Shown here: positions 54,457 through 64,000 of the stretch, one piece after another
Layout: the number at the start of each line of letters is the position of its first letter
How positions within the stretch are numbered: the stretch's first letter is position 1
NCBI GenBank assembly: GCA_032717465.1
Contig: CM064653.1
Span: 32,834,309 to 32,898,308, forward strand
DNA: 64,000 nucleotides
DNA from: Coenobita brevimanus
Taxonomy: Eukaryota; Arthropoda; Malacostraca; Decapoda; Coenobitidae
Direction of reading: 5' to 3'
The notes under the pieces: generated by a model
The model's input: only the letters and a program-made list of their open reading frames with translations
Told to the model about the DNA's origin: nothing
Databases searched by the model: none
Translations under genes and position numbers: made by a program

Positions 54457-55164
54457 CGATGGGCTGAAGTAGGACCCAGTAACCAAGAAGCACCCAAGCA
54501 GCATAACCACAAACCATCATGCCTACCAAAATGAGCCACACAGTCATTCACACACCTGAAGTCCCGATTCCAAATAACTAGTAAAGTGATCTTTGTGAGC
54601 GCGTGACGAGCGAGCTAGCGTTTCTTCATACACCTATCATCATAATTTTATCTCGGTGTAAACTTTCAACATTTCTGGTGAGGTAACTGAACAGTAACGG
54701 ACGAATAAATGAGAAAAAATATTTACTTTTCTCACGTTTTCTCTCTCTCACGCACCCTTGCTGATTTCACCCCAGTAAACATAGGGAAAGGGTTCATGTA
54801 CAATTATCACCGTAATATCCGATATTTAACTGTTAGAATTCATGCAAGAAAACATAGTGTTACAACGGGAAAGTTTTCAAATACATTTCACAGTGGAGCA
54901 TGTCAGTTTGAAGCTCTCGGTACATTCCCTTGGAAAGCTGGGATTCCAAGGGGATTCTTTGGCCTCATGAGTAAATATATAGCTACAAGCAATATTCATT
55001 GATTGAATCTATAACCTGCTGAAACAATCTCTTCTCTATCTCACATAGTAGAAAATTTATTAGCCTCTGAAACCCATCGTGGTCAGGCCGTGTTGTTCTG
55101 GGCAGTGCCGGGCAGCTCATTGCTTAGCTGAATGTAAACATCGCTTAGCTCGCTCGCTCGTAAC

Positions 55165-55379
<215 letters not shown>

Positions 55380-55646
55380 GGTCAGCCGAAACTACAAATT
55401 CAAATCGCACCAAAGTTGGCACAAAAATCGCAAAAAATTCGCTGATGTGAAAAAACTTGGTCCCATCACGATTGAAAAGTTTTATTATATTTAATGAGCG
55501 ATCACATTTTGACCAAAAAACGTCGCTCCCGGCGCCCAGCATAGGATCTCCGTAGAATTTTTTGCCCACAGCTATGACTAAAATATATTATAGCAGCGTG
55601 AGAGCCTTCTGCAGGAGCAAGTGCGAGGGGCCTGAAGGGCCCATGA

Positions 55647-55715
<69 letters not shown>

Positions 55716-55722
<7 letters not shown>

Positions 55723-56291
55723 CAATGGAGGAAGGAAAAACAAATGAAAAAAAAATCCATACACCAGATTACTGGAGTCCTCTGTTCATAAAATATCTGT
55801 AACAGTTAGACTTGAACAGCTGTGGGTTGAAATTTGGAGGGAAATAACTCTGGGGAAGCGAGTTCCAGAGAGATACAGTTCGGGGAATGAAAGAATTCTG
55901 ATAGGCAGAAGTTCTGCAATATGGCTGAGTGACGTTCCAGTCATGAGCGCTACCAGATGCCTGAGTAGCACGAGGGAAGGCATGGAGAGGTGGCACCATG
56001 GACGCAACTTCGTCTGAGCATTTGCCCCCAAAAATATCTGTAATATAATGCAAGGGAGGCAATATTCCTTCTTACTTGCAGGGGAGGTAGTTTATTTGTA
56101 ATGGCAGGGTTGTTAATAATTCTTACAGCTTTGTTCTGAATTTTATCTAGTTGTTTTAATGCAACCTCTCCACATCCATTCCACAAGGATGAGCTACAGT
56201 ATATTCAAGCTGAGAGCGCACATGACTCTTATAATTTATAGGTAACTGCTCATCAGCTAAGAAGTCACTGACTCTGTACAATAATCCAAGT
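55716..56291 (-). mobile_element. Jockey-like LINE (family B), 5'-truncated 3' end
   Basis: Minus copy of the element at 441-1263: AACAATGGAGGAAGGAAAAA (3' UTR), then a frame with YNPQLFKSNCYRYFMNRGLQ-type ending and RIINNPAITNKLPPLQ. It starts at the family's TCAAAGAAACTTGGATTATT (56290). Frame changes occur near 56030 and 56190. It abuts RTE copy 4 directly. Confidence 0.82.
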
Positions 56292-56502
56292 TTCTTTGAG
56301 AATTCTCAAAGAATATATATGTATGGGGGTAAGGGGGTTTTCAAAAATACTCCCCCAGTATCCCTGCTTGTCATATGAGGTGACTAAAAGGGTTGGCGGA
56401 GGGTTAATGCCCCTCCCCGGAAAACAGCTAACTAAAAAGACAAACAAGAAGCTTCGGACAAGGACTGACCAAAAGATGACGACCAAGGACCGGACAAAGG
56501 AC

Positions 56503-57272
56503 ATGGTGTGGATCACGACATGGAATGTAAACAGTGCGAACGATGAGGTGAAAGAGAGGTATATTGTCCAGGTGCTTGAGGGTGCGAAAGTGGATGTATG
56601 TGGAGTAACTGAAACTAAATGGGGAGGAGAGAGTGTGAGAGAATGGAAGTATGGATGGGGTATATGTGCAGAAGTAGGTGAGAATGAGAGGGCAAAGGAA
56701 GGAGTGTGTATTGTTGTGAGTAAAAGATGGAAGAAGAGCATAAGAGTGTAAGAATTAGTTGGCTCAAGGATTGTGTGGGTAAGTTTGAAAGTTGGAATAC
56801 AAATGTGTGTGATTGTGTGTGTGTATGCGCCAACGCAAGATCGTGCAAGGAGAATGAGAGAAGAGTTCTGGACAAATGTGGAAGTGTGCATGGAAAAGTT
56901 TGGAAGGAATGAGAGAGTGTTTTTGATCGGTGATATGAATGGTAAAGTAGGGAATGTGAAGGTGGATGGAATAGTTGGTGAGTGGGGTGTGGCTGCTGAG
57001 ATAGAATGGCAGTGTGTTAGTGAACACTTGTACCGGGAGGGGGTTGGTGATAGCCCATACCCTCTTCAGGCACAACATGATCCACAGGTATACATGACGA
57101 GTGATGAGAAGAGTGGGTGGTGAACTGAATGAAAGGAAGGCAGTGACTGATTATGTGTGTGTGGATGAAAGGATGCGAAGATGTGTAATGGATGCAAGAG
57201 CTTATAGAGGCTGGGGGAGTGGTCTTTCTGACCACTGCTTGATGGTGGCCAGAATCAATTTCCAAGTAAGAT
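56503..57272 (+). pseudogene. RTE copy 4 endonuclease
   Basis: The start MVWITTWNVNSANDEVKERY, then VCGVTETKWGGESVREWKYG, a stop near 56750, then VFLIGDMNGKVGNVKVDGIV, DYVCVDERMRRCVMDARAYR and the closing GVVFLSDHCLMVARI in shifted frames. All expected APE-type motifs (Asn, Glu, GDxN, SDH) can be seen, though not in one frame. This family of proteins is often mislabelled as craniofacial development protein 2-like in invertebrate annotations. Confidence 0.87.
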
Positions 57273-57321
57273 AGAGAAATAGGAGAAGGGAAGGACGGAA
57301 GAAGGAGTAATTGCAAAGAGA

Positions 57322-59450
57322 GTGGTAAAGTTACAAAAGGATGAGAAAAAGACAGATTATAGGAGAGAAGTGGAGGAACGATTGAGTAAATATGAAGTGG
57401 AGCAGATGGGGGACGTGGAAGGTGTGTGCAAGATATTCACAGAAGAAATATGTACAACATGTGATGTGTGTGGGGTGAAGAGAAGACAGAAGGGGGTGCA
57501 AGGAACAGCATGGTGGAATGAAGAGGTGAGACAGGCTGTGGCACAAAAGAAGAAAGCATACAATGAATGGATGAGAAATATGGGCGTGGAAGAAGTTGAG
57601 AGTCGGAAGTTAAATGTAGAAAGGAAGAGAGAGGTGAAAAGATTAGTAAGAGAGAGTAAGAAGAGAGTGGATGAGGAATTCGGAAGGAATTTGAGTGTAA
57701 AGTGGAGGGACTGTAAGAAAATGTTCTGGAAAAAGGTGAAGAGAGTAAGACAGGGTGGCAGTGAGGTTAGCAGGGGAGTGAAAGATAAAAATGGTAGCTT
57801 ACTAGTGGAGAAGGGAGAAAAAGTGAGCAGATGGAGAGAACACTATAAGGAATTGTTGAACATAAAGAAGGGAAGTAATGCGAGTATAAGTGGCTGGGGA
57901 ATGGCTGGGAGAATGCGAGTATAAGTGGCTGGGGAATGGCTGGGAGAAGGAGGGAGGTGAGAAGACAGGAAGAAATCAGTAGGATAGAAGTTGTGGAAGC
58001 AATGAAGAAAGTCAATTGAGGGAAAGCCCCAGTAATTGATGGAGTGTGTGGTGAAATGCTGAAGCATGGGGGAGAGATAGTAGTAGAATGAATGTGGAAG
58101 ATGTGCAGATTGGCCTGGAAGGAAGGTAGAGTCCCGGAGGATTGGAAGTCAGGTACTGTATATTTATTCCCTTGTACAAAGGAAAAGGGGAAAAAGAAGT
58201 GTGTGGTAATCATAGGGGCATTTGTCTTCTTAGTGTAATAGGAAAAGTTGGAGAAGAACAGGGGGAATTTAGGAAGGGAAGATGTTGTGTAGATCAGGTA
58301 TTCATTCTTAGATCTTTAGTGGAAACGTTTCTAGAGAAGGGAAAAAATTACATGCGGCCTTCATGGATTTGGAGAAAGCATATGACAGGGTGGATAGACA
58401 AGGATTGTGGAAAGTATTAAGATTATATGGAGTAGATGGGAAGTTATTGAATGCTGTGAAGAGTATGTATGATGGCGCTAAGGCTGCAGTGCATGTGGAT
58501 GGTAAACTGAGTGAATTTTTCTCTTTGAAGGTTGGGTTGAAACAGGGATGTGTCATGTCTTCATGGTTGTTCAATCTGTACATGGATGGGGTAATAAAAG
58601 AGATACAAGGTTGGACAGTGGATGTTGGAGTGGCCCTAGTGAGAGAAGGTAGTGTTTGGAAACTCCCTGTACTGTTGTTTGCAGATGATACTGTGTTGTT
58701 AAGTGAAGACGAAGGAGAGCTGGAAAGTTTGGTGGATGAGTTTGGGAATGTGTGTAAGAAACGGAATCTAAAGGTGAATGAAGGGACGAGTAAAGTGATG
58801 GCCTTTGAGAGGTGAAGTCAGTGAATGTACAGTGAGGTTGGGGTAATGGAAAATGTGAGTACGTTTAAGTACTTGGGTAGTGTGATGAGTAAGGATGGAA
58901 GTTTGGAGGGGGAAGTGCTTGAAAGGGTAAAACAAGGAAGAAAGGTTGCTGGTTCCTTGAAAGCAGTGATAAGAAACAGGGAAGTGAGCATGGAAGTGAA
59001 AAAGTTACTACATGACAGTATTGTGATACCAACTCTAACGTATGGAAGTGAAGCTTGGACGTTGTTGGAAGGACACAAGTCAAGAGTGAGAGCAGCGGAA
59101 ATGAGTTACTTAAGAGGAGCCTGTGGAGTCACATGGAGAGACAGGCTGACAAATGAGGATATAAAGGAGCATTGTGGTGTGGATGTGGATGTTGTAGGAA
59201 GCGTTATGAGGAACACACTGAGGTAGTTTGGCCATGTGGAGAGGATGGAGGGTGAGAGACTGACGAGGAGAGTGTATGTGAGTGAGGTGAAGAGGGGAAG
59301 AAGGAGAGGGAGGCTGAGGATGGGATGGAGGGATGGAGTAGAGAGATATATGAGAGAGGGGTGTGTGAGTTGGGAGCAGGGCAGTGAAATGGCGGGGGAC
59401 AAGGCGACGTGGAGGCGATGTGTTTGTAGCCACCCTGTACGGGATTGAGA
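57322..59450 (+). pseudogene. RTE copy 4 linker and reverse transcriptase
   Basis: The linker EEICTTCDVCGVKRRQKGVQ and DEEFGRNLSVKWRDCKKMFW runs open to 57924, where a 28-bp duplication (GCGAGTATAAGTGGCTGGGG repeated) breaks the frame. RT motifs are FMDLEKAYDRVDRQGL, GLKQGCVMSSWLFNLYMDGV and LLFADDTVLLSEDEGELES at 58363-58815. The C-terminal part is at 58825-59450, with a TAG at 59224-59226. A segment of about 50 bp is missing near 58246 relative to copies 2 and 3. Confidence 0.87.
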
Positions 59451-59460
59451 CGTTTGGCAA

Positions 59461-59463
<3 letters not shown>

Positions 59464-59542
<79 letters not shown>
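59464..59542. repeat. (TA)n microsatellite at the RTE copy 4 tail
   Basis: About 39 TA units directly after TTTGGCAAAAA, at the junction with the minus-strand LINE fragment. Confidence 0.95.
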
Positions 59543-59544
<2 letters not shown>

Positions 59545-60605
59545 GTGGCAGGGAAGGCAGTGCTCAGGCATGCGGAACACGTGTCTGAACCTTTTGAGCC
59601 GTTTTTTAGCCAGCATGGATCTTGTGTTGGTTGACTTTGCCCAGTGATGCATTTGTGAGTGAGGAACTTTATCCTCCCTTGTGAACCCTACCATGCACTG
59701 TAAAAGGCTCAAACTGTTTGATGTGACGCTGGTTAGTAGTCCAGGATTCAGCATCGTATATGAGGGTGGAGAGGCTTACAGCTGTATAAACTGATACCTT
59801 TGTCTTGATTCTCAAGTAGGTGTTTTCAAAGACTCTGGATCTGAGATGTCCTAAGAGGCTGAGGCGTGATTGATTCGTGTAAGGACTTGTGCATCAATGT
59901 TATGTTTATCTGTGAGCACACTTCCAAGGTACAGTAAGTAAAATTCTCCACCTGTTCTACATTTTCGTCATTATCTGAAATGCAAGAGACTGCTGCGTTG
60001 TTTGTCTGTTATTTTATTTCTGTTTTATTGACTTTTATTCGGAGACCCATTGCATGGTATATGTTATAAATGATGGTGAGAGACTTGTAGGGCTTCTGGG
60101 GTATGTGCAAGGACAGCACAGTCATCAGCATATTGCAGCTGTAGGAAATGTGCTATTTGATTGTGCTTGAAGACGTCTGAGATTAAATAAATTACCATCT
60201 AGACGGAACTGGATTTTTATTCCATCATCAGTGTTCATTTGCTGGTGACTAAAAAGGGTGACTGCAGTGAGATAGATGTTGAAAATGACAGGAGCCAGAA
60301 CACATCCTTGCTTTACGCCCACATCCACATTGAAGGGTTCGGATTTGCTCCCACCTACGGACACACGAGCATTCATGTTGTCATGCACACTTTCAGAATG
60401 GTAAGAAATTAGTTTGGAACTCCAAAATTTTGAAAGAGCATTCCATAAAAGTTCTTTGTTGACAGTGGCAAATGCTCTTGCAAGATCAATGAAAGCAATA
60501 TAGAAGTCCCGGTTCGGCTCCTGGTATTTCTCTTGTATCTGTCGGGCAACAAAGATCATATCACAGGTACTTCGTTCCTTCCGAAATCCACATTATTTCT
60601 GCTAT
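59543..60605 (-). mobile_element. Non-LTR retrotransposon fragment (third RT type)
   Basis: The minus frame at 60559-60125 gives an RT part: MIFVARQIQEKYQEPNRDFY, AFIDLARAFATVNKELLWNA (motif A) and VGVKQGCVLAPVIFNIYLTA (motif B), then FRLDGNLFNLRRLQAQSNS. Downstream frames carry a C-terminal block (LKRFRHVFRMPEHCLP near 59560). Motif C is not readable, and the element is cut at the RTE tail. It differs from all other LINEs here. Clade not assigned. Confidence 0.75.
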
Positions 60606-61615
60606 CGTCCGTCACGAGATGGGAGTGTAGTAGTGTGCAGGCATGATAACACCAGCAGTCTCAGAGCATCATTATATTCTAGTTAACATCAGACGTTTAT
60701 ACGTAGTTTAAGAAAGACCTTCCCCATTTCTCTTCCTGCTTGGCTCAAGGGGTTAACGAGTGTAAATAGCAAGTATTTTGGGCGCGAGGTGAAGGATGGA
60801 GAGAGTGTCACGGTGCGGTAGTGGCTGTAGCAGTGATGCCTGGGGCGATGATATGAACCACAAGCTGTTATCCACGAGTGCAAGGGCGTATTGTCACTGT
60901 GATGAGGGCTTGACGTCCTTGTACGCTGCAGCTCATTTCCTCTTCCTTGTCAGACTCTCACTTTCCCCCAGTGATTAGATGAAATTATTGTATGAACCTC
61001 CATCATATTTTACCCCTTCAATCCCACAACCCTTTTTTTTTCTTGCTACATCGAGAAGATTGCATTCAAGCTGTGAATGACCCCTCGTAGATGCGGATAT
61101 AGGAAGAACAAACTACAAAAGGCATTTCCCCATTGAAGACATTAGTTATTTTGGTATTTGTTAGGCCTGAGAGAGGACGAAGAGAAGCGTAAGTATTAAG
61201 CCTTACCTCTCCAGTCCGAGGACGATTTTATAGTATTCTTGCTACCTAAAGACGGTTTTATTTAGCTCAGGGAGAGAATTCAGGTTATGAAGCGGTTAAT
61301 GCAGACTTCTTTAGCCTCGTAATTACAAATGGTTTATCTAAAGTTAACAAAATCATCTGCCGGTATAATAAATAAATAAATAAATAAATTGGAAGAAAAT
61401 GCCATAGGATTCAAAAGATAAAACCAGGGGATATCGTTTATATTTTTTCATGCTACCATCAGGCAATTTTACTCAGCTGAAGAGAGACCTTTCCAACTAG
61501 AGGGGTTAGATATACCCGTCACTTAACTCTTTCACTATTCGAGATCCTTCGTAAGTTGAGTGAAATTGTTTGTTGATAAAATGATTCAAATGAAAAATGT
61601 CATCGTAAGGGCTGT
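60606..61615. other. MITE-rich non-coding stretch
   Basis: Two degraded palindromic MITEs lie at about 61190-61420 (TTCTTGCTACCTAAAGACGG, opposed by AGTTAACAAAATCATCTGCC) and about 61448-61610 (CATGCTACCATCAGGCAATT, opposed by TAAGTTGAGTGAAATTGTTT). A single arm lies near 60690. No gene. Confidence 0.5.
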
Positions 61616-61617
61616 GA

Positions 61618-61863
61618 TGAAGATGATGATGGTGATGATGATGATGATGATGATGATGATGAGGAGGAGGAGGAGGAGGAGGAGGTGGAGGAGCAGAATA
61701 TAAAATTAGAGGAGACAGTAGGGAGACAGATAGAGAGAGGCAGACCGACGGATAGGTTAAAAGAGTTTGAAAGGAAGATTGGTGTGTAATGATGAAATGC
61801 AATGCAGCAAGAAGAAGAAGGTGATGATGATGATGATGATTATGGTGATGATGACATTCAAGA

Positions 61864-61907
<44 letters not shown>

Positions 61908-61934
61908 AGGGAGACAGACAGACAGACAGACAGA
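61618..61934. repeat. Microsatellite cluster: (GAT)n, (GAG)n, (AG)n, (CAGA)n
   Basis: GAT repeats at about 61618-61660 continue as GAG to about 61690. GAT recurs at about 61820-61850. AG spans 61868-61900 and CAGA 61912-61934. Frames through this region are low-complexity. Confidence 0.92.
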
Positions 61935-62779
61935 GATTAGCATGATGCCTGTCGCATGGAGGCTCTTTTTCGCATCCACACCTGATTACTTCGATGGGTA
62001 GGGCGCCACCAGATAAACAGGTGGATGAATGGATGGATAAGCAGTGAGACACAGATATACAGTCAGATAGTGGTTTAGTTGTTCCTTCATCTCAAACATC
62101 CTCTCCATTCGCTCTGTAACTGTTGTTGTTGACGGTCACTCTTCTTCTAAAGCAAATACGGTAGTGCTTCTGCCGTCTCATCTACACTCTTAGTCCTGTT
62201 TATCTGTGACTTGAGTTACACAACTAGTCTTATGCTCTCATACGCTGACGGCTGCATCTTTCACATATTCACCCGCTCCTCATAGCATTCATCACAAGTC
62301 ACTGCAGTGATTACAGGGTGAGGCTGACTTTTTTGTGTGTGTGTGTTTGTGTGGCGTTAATGAAACATTCCAATTTTTAAAGTCAAAAACTCAGTTCCTC
62401 TATCTTTCAGGCTGCTGCACCCTTCCGGAGGAATATTTCTTGTTTACAAGAACACACTGCTCAGTCCTTCATCTCGCAGAATTCTTTACAGTACATTTCT
62501 TTCTCTCAAAACGTATAATTTTTAGATCACTTGTCCACGAAATGTGATTTCCAGACATTGCTTATGGTGAACCGACTCTGTGCTTTCTTTAATGCGCAGT
62601 TTGTGGCTTGTGCAAGGGCCTTATTCATCCCTGTATATTGCACAGTACGGCTTGCTTGTGTGGATACATCTACCAGTAATATACAGCTCTTCTGAACAAG
62701 ATGAATTCAAAGGCTTTAAGTCTCATCATCTGACTTTATCTTGGTGACGCTTTACAAACTCTCTTCGCCAGTGCTGCAT

Positions 62780-63090
62780 CTTTGTCCTTCTGCTGCAGCT
62801 ATTTTAGCGGCCACTGCTCTTTTGAAATGTTTGCTCACTGCTCTTCGTCATCACAGCAAGAAAGTAGTACTTGTCTAGCAACACTGTCGCTCCTTCTCTG
62901 TCCAACTCTCATGCAAAAATTTATTGATACTCTCACGCCTTCGTGTATACAGTTTGTTACCTGTGAAATTGTCTCAATCAAACACTATATCTCTTTGCCT
63001 TTGACCTCTAGTTTTTGAAACTCGTTGTGACGAGGCATCTCATAATGAACGTATCTTGATTTTGAGTGTTTAATTTTCGCCGGAAAAGAC
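62780..63090 (+). mobile_element. Strongly decayed Jockey-like (family A) 3' end
   Basis: The order of words follows family A with many changes: TAGCGGCCACTGCTC against TAATGGTCACTGCTC, TGTCCAACTCTCATGCA, TGAAATTGTCTC, CTCTAGTTTTTGAAAC and GAGGCATCTCATAATGA. It is an old relic. Sequence at 61935-62780 has no recognisable feature. Confidence 0.6.
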
Positions 63091-63364
63091 AAATTTTTGA
63101 AACAGACTTGAATGCAGCAATGAAAAACTAGACAGATGGGTAGGCAGGTGGATAGATAGGTGATTAATAGAATATAAAAATGTTGCCCTTTGGCGTCCTT
63201 AATTCAACCTTCTCCCTTCTCCCCGTTCAGAGCGATTGTCACTTAGATTGTGTTCATGACTGTTGTAAAAGCTTCCAGTCATTGTTTTTTTAATTAAAAA
63301 AGGGAGATGAATGCACTGATGGATAGACAAGTATGTAGGCATTTGGGTCGAAAAGTGAATAATA

Positions 63365-63665
63365 GATCTGTCTATAGCCAGATGCCATAATCTTGTAAGC
63401 GGTGGCCGTTTTAGCCGTTTTACGGGGAGAGGCACTGACCCTCCGCCAACCCACTTGTTGACACGTACGGAGCACGTATAGGTAGCATTGTAAATGGATT
63501 CCTGGCTTACAGGAAACCATTACGCTTGTTACTAGATGTAAAGCTACCTGAAAAGGACAGAATAGTAATAAAAAATCAAAGGAAAGATGAGAGAAATGGG
63601 AAGAGAGGAGGGCAGACAGAAAAAGAATGATAAAGGTGAAGGAAGAAGTAGGCAGCATTAGGGGA
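63365..63665 (-). mobile_element. SINE with shared head and RTE-like body and tail
   Basis: Minus copy of the SINE at 49665-50012: GCTGCCTACTTCTTCCTTCA head, AATGGTTTCCTGTAAGCC, TACGTGCTCCGTACGTGTCA, ACAAGTGGGTTGGCGGAGGG and a diverged RTE end, ATGGCATCTGGCTATAGACA. Homology over its length confirms this as a repeated unit and not a chance join. Confidence 0.75.
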
Positions 63666-63912
63666 GGGCGGTGATGGTTCGGATGTTATAAAAAAATGTA
63701 TATATATATATATAAAAATTCAGGTTTTAGCAGGAGTGTAATCTGGTTTATGTTAAAATGTTGACACATCATTTGGCTCTTTAGGTTGATAATATGAAAT
63801 TCTTAGCTCTTTTCAGCTTTAAGCTATAGTTAACGAAACACAAATGACTAAATCGTCCGAACCATCCCTACCAGTGGTGATGGTTCGGACAGTAGGGTGG
63901 GATGGTTCGGCC
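63666..63912. repeat. GATGGTTCGG inverted repeats, possible small MITE
   Basis: GGTGATGGTTCGGAT at 63671-63685 is inverted at 63855-63868 (GTCCGAACCATCCC). A second inverted pair, GTCCGAACCATC at 63855-63866 and GATGGTTCGGAC at 63879-63890, forms a perfect 12-bp stem. Another GGGATGGTTCGG is near 63898. The interior is AT-rich. Ends are not defined. Confidence 0.45.
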
Positions 63913-64000
63913 ATATGTATTACTCAGCATATTCTTAAAATTATGTGAGTTATAAATCCTCAAGTTCAATATTAAACTTCAGAATCCTAATGAACAACTT

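Larger units (their letters stand above)
56292..59542 (+). mobile_element. RTE LINE copy 4, most complete 5' region, (TA)n tail
   Basis: A leader at 56292-56500 (including GGGTTGGCGGAGGGTTAATG), endonuclease about 56500-57270, linker and RT 57310-59450, short 3' UTR GATTGAGACGTTTGGCAA, then (TA)n to 59542. Other copies end in ATAG or TAGA repeats, so the TA tail is unusual. It is disrupted by stops near 56750 and 59224, a 50-bp deletion near 58246 and small indels. Confidence 0.9.

Noticed and set aside
54709..55002. 97-codon ORF
   Set aside because: No family resemblance, no conserved motif and repeat-rich surroundings. Not supported as a gene.
61506..61979. ORF with poly-Pro and poly-His tracts
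   Set aside because: Translation of the GAT and GAG microsatellites.

Overview
The window is eukaryotic nuclear DNA made almost entirely of transposable elements and simple repeats. I recognise no host protein-coding gene. The element mix (RTE-, Jockey- and I-type LINEs, tRNA- and 5S-derived SINEs, hAT and TTAA-flanked MITEs, many dinucleotide microsatellites) and an arthropod-like 5S rRNA sequence suggest an arthropod, most likely a decapod crustacean. That assignment is inference.

Layout. 0.4-2.9 kb: an RTE LINE (minus) split by a Jockey-like insertion, set in AAGGTCA-containing repeats. 3-9.5 kb: MITEs, small tandem repeats and a Jockey-like 3' end at 7.3 kb. 9.6-11.8 kb: a 5'-truncated RTE (plus) with an ATAG tail. 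12.3-23.3 kb: an I-type LINE (minus, RNase H present) whose 3' UTR is split by a complete 6,278-bp LTR retrotransposon with 784-bp LTRs. 23.3-24 kb: a second copy of the same 3' UTR in the opposite orientation, which serves as an unoccupied target site. 24.8-30.9 kb: two hAT-like elements, a pyrimidine tract and MITEs. 33.1-36.4 kb: a nearly full Jockey-like LINE (minus). 38.5-40.9 kb: a roughly 450-bp inverted repeat with another RTE copy in its loop. 42.1-42.8 kb: a C-rich minisatellite. 44.2-52.0 kb: a large LINE (element D, minus) that carries an RTE LINE, which in turn carries a 5S rRNA-headed SINE, plus a separate SINE. 53.4-54.4 kb: two SINEs. 55.7-60.6 kb: a Jockey-like 3' end, the best-preserved RTE 5' region (plus) and another LINE fragment (minus). 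60.6-64 kb: MITEs, microsatellites, a decayed LINE end and a SINE.

Two systems stand out. First, the LTR element has gag-protease followed by integrase, then reverse transcriptase, then RNase H. Integrase lies upstream of a Ty3/Gypsy-type RT, as in the Gmr1 lineage, and its capsid region looks SCAN-like. Second, the RTE LINE appears to be the partner of a modular set of non-autonomous elements. One SINE joins a well-preserved 5S rRNA (with its internal pol III promoter) to a body and a 3' end that match the RTE 5' leader and RTE 3' terminus. Another joins the same RTE-like body and tail to a different 5' head, and that head is also found fused to a tRNA-derived SINE.

Much of the apparently empty DNA holds copies of one palindromic MITE family: TTAA target, long inverted ends starting CCCCTTCA, with a conserved internal arm GACGATTTTATTCAGCTTA. 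None of the autonomous elements here has fully intact coding capacity as read. The LTR element is closest to intact, lacking only gag-pol continuity.
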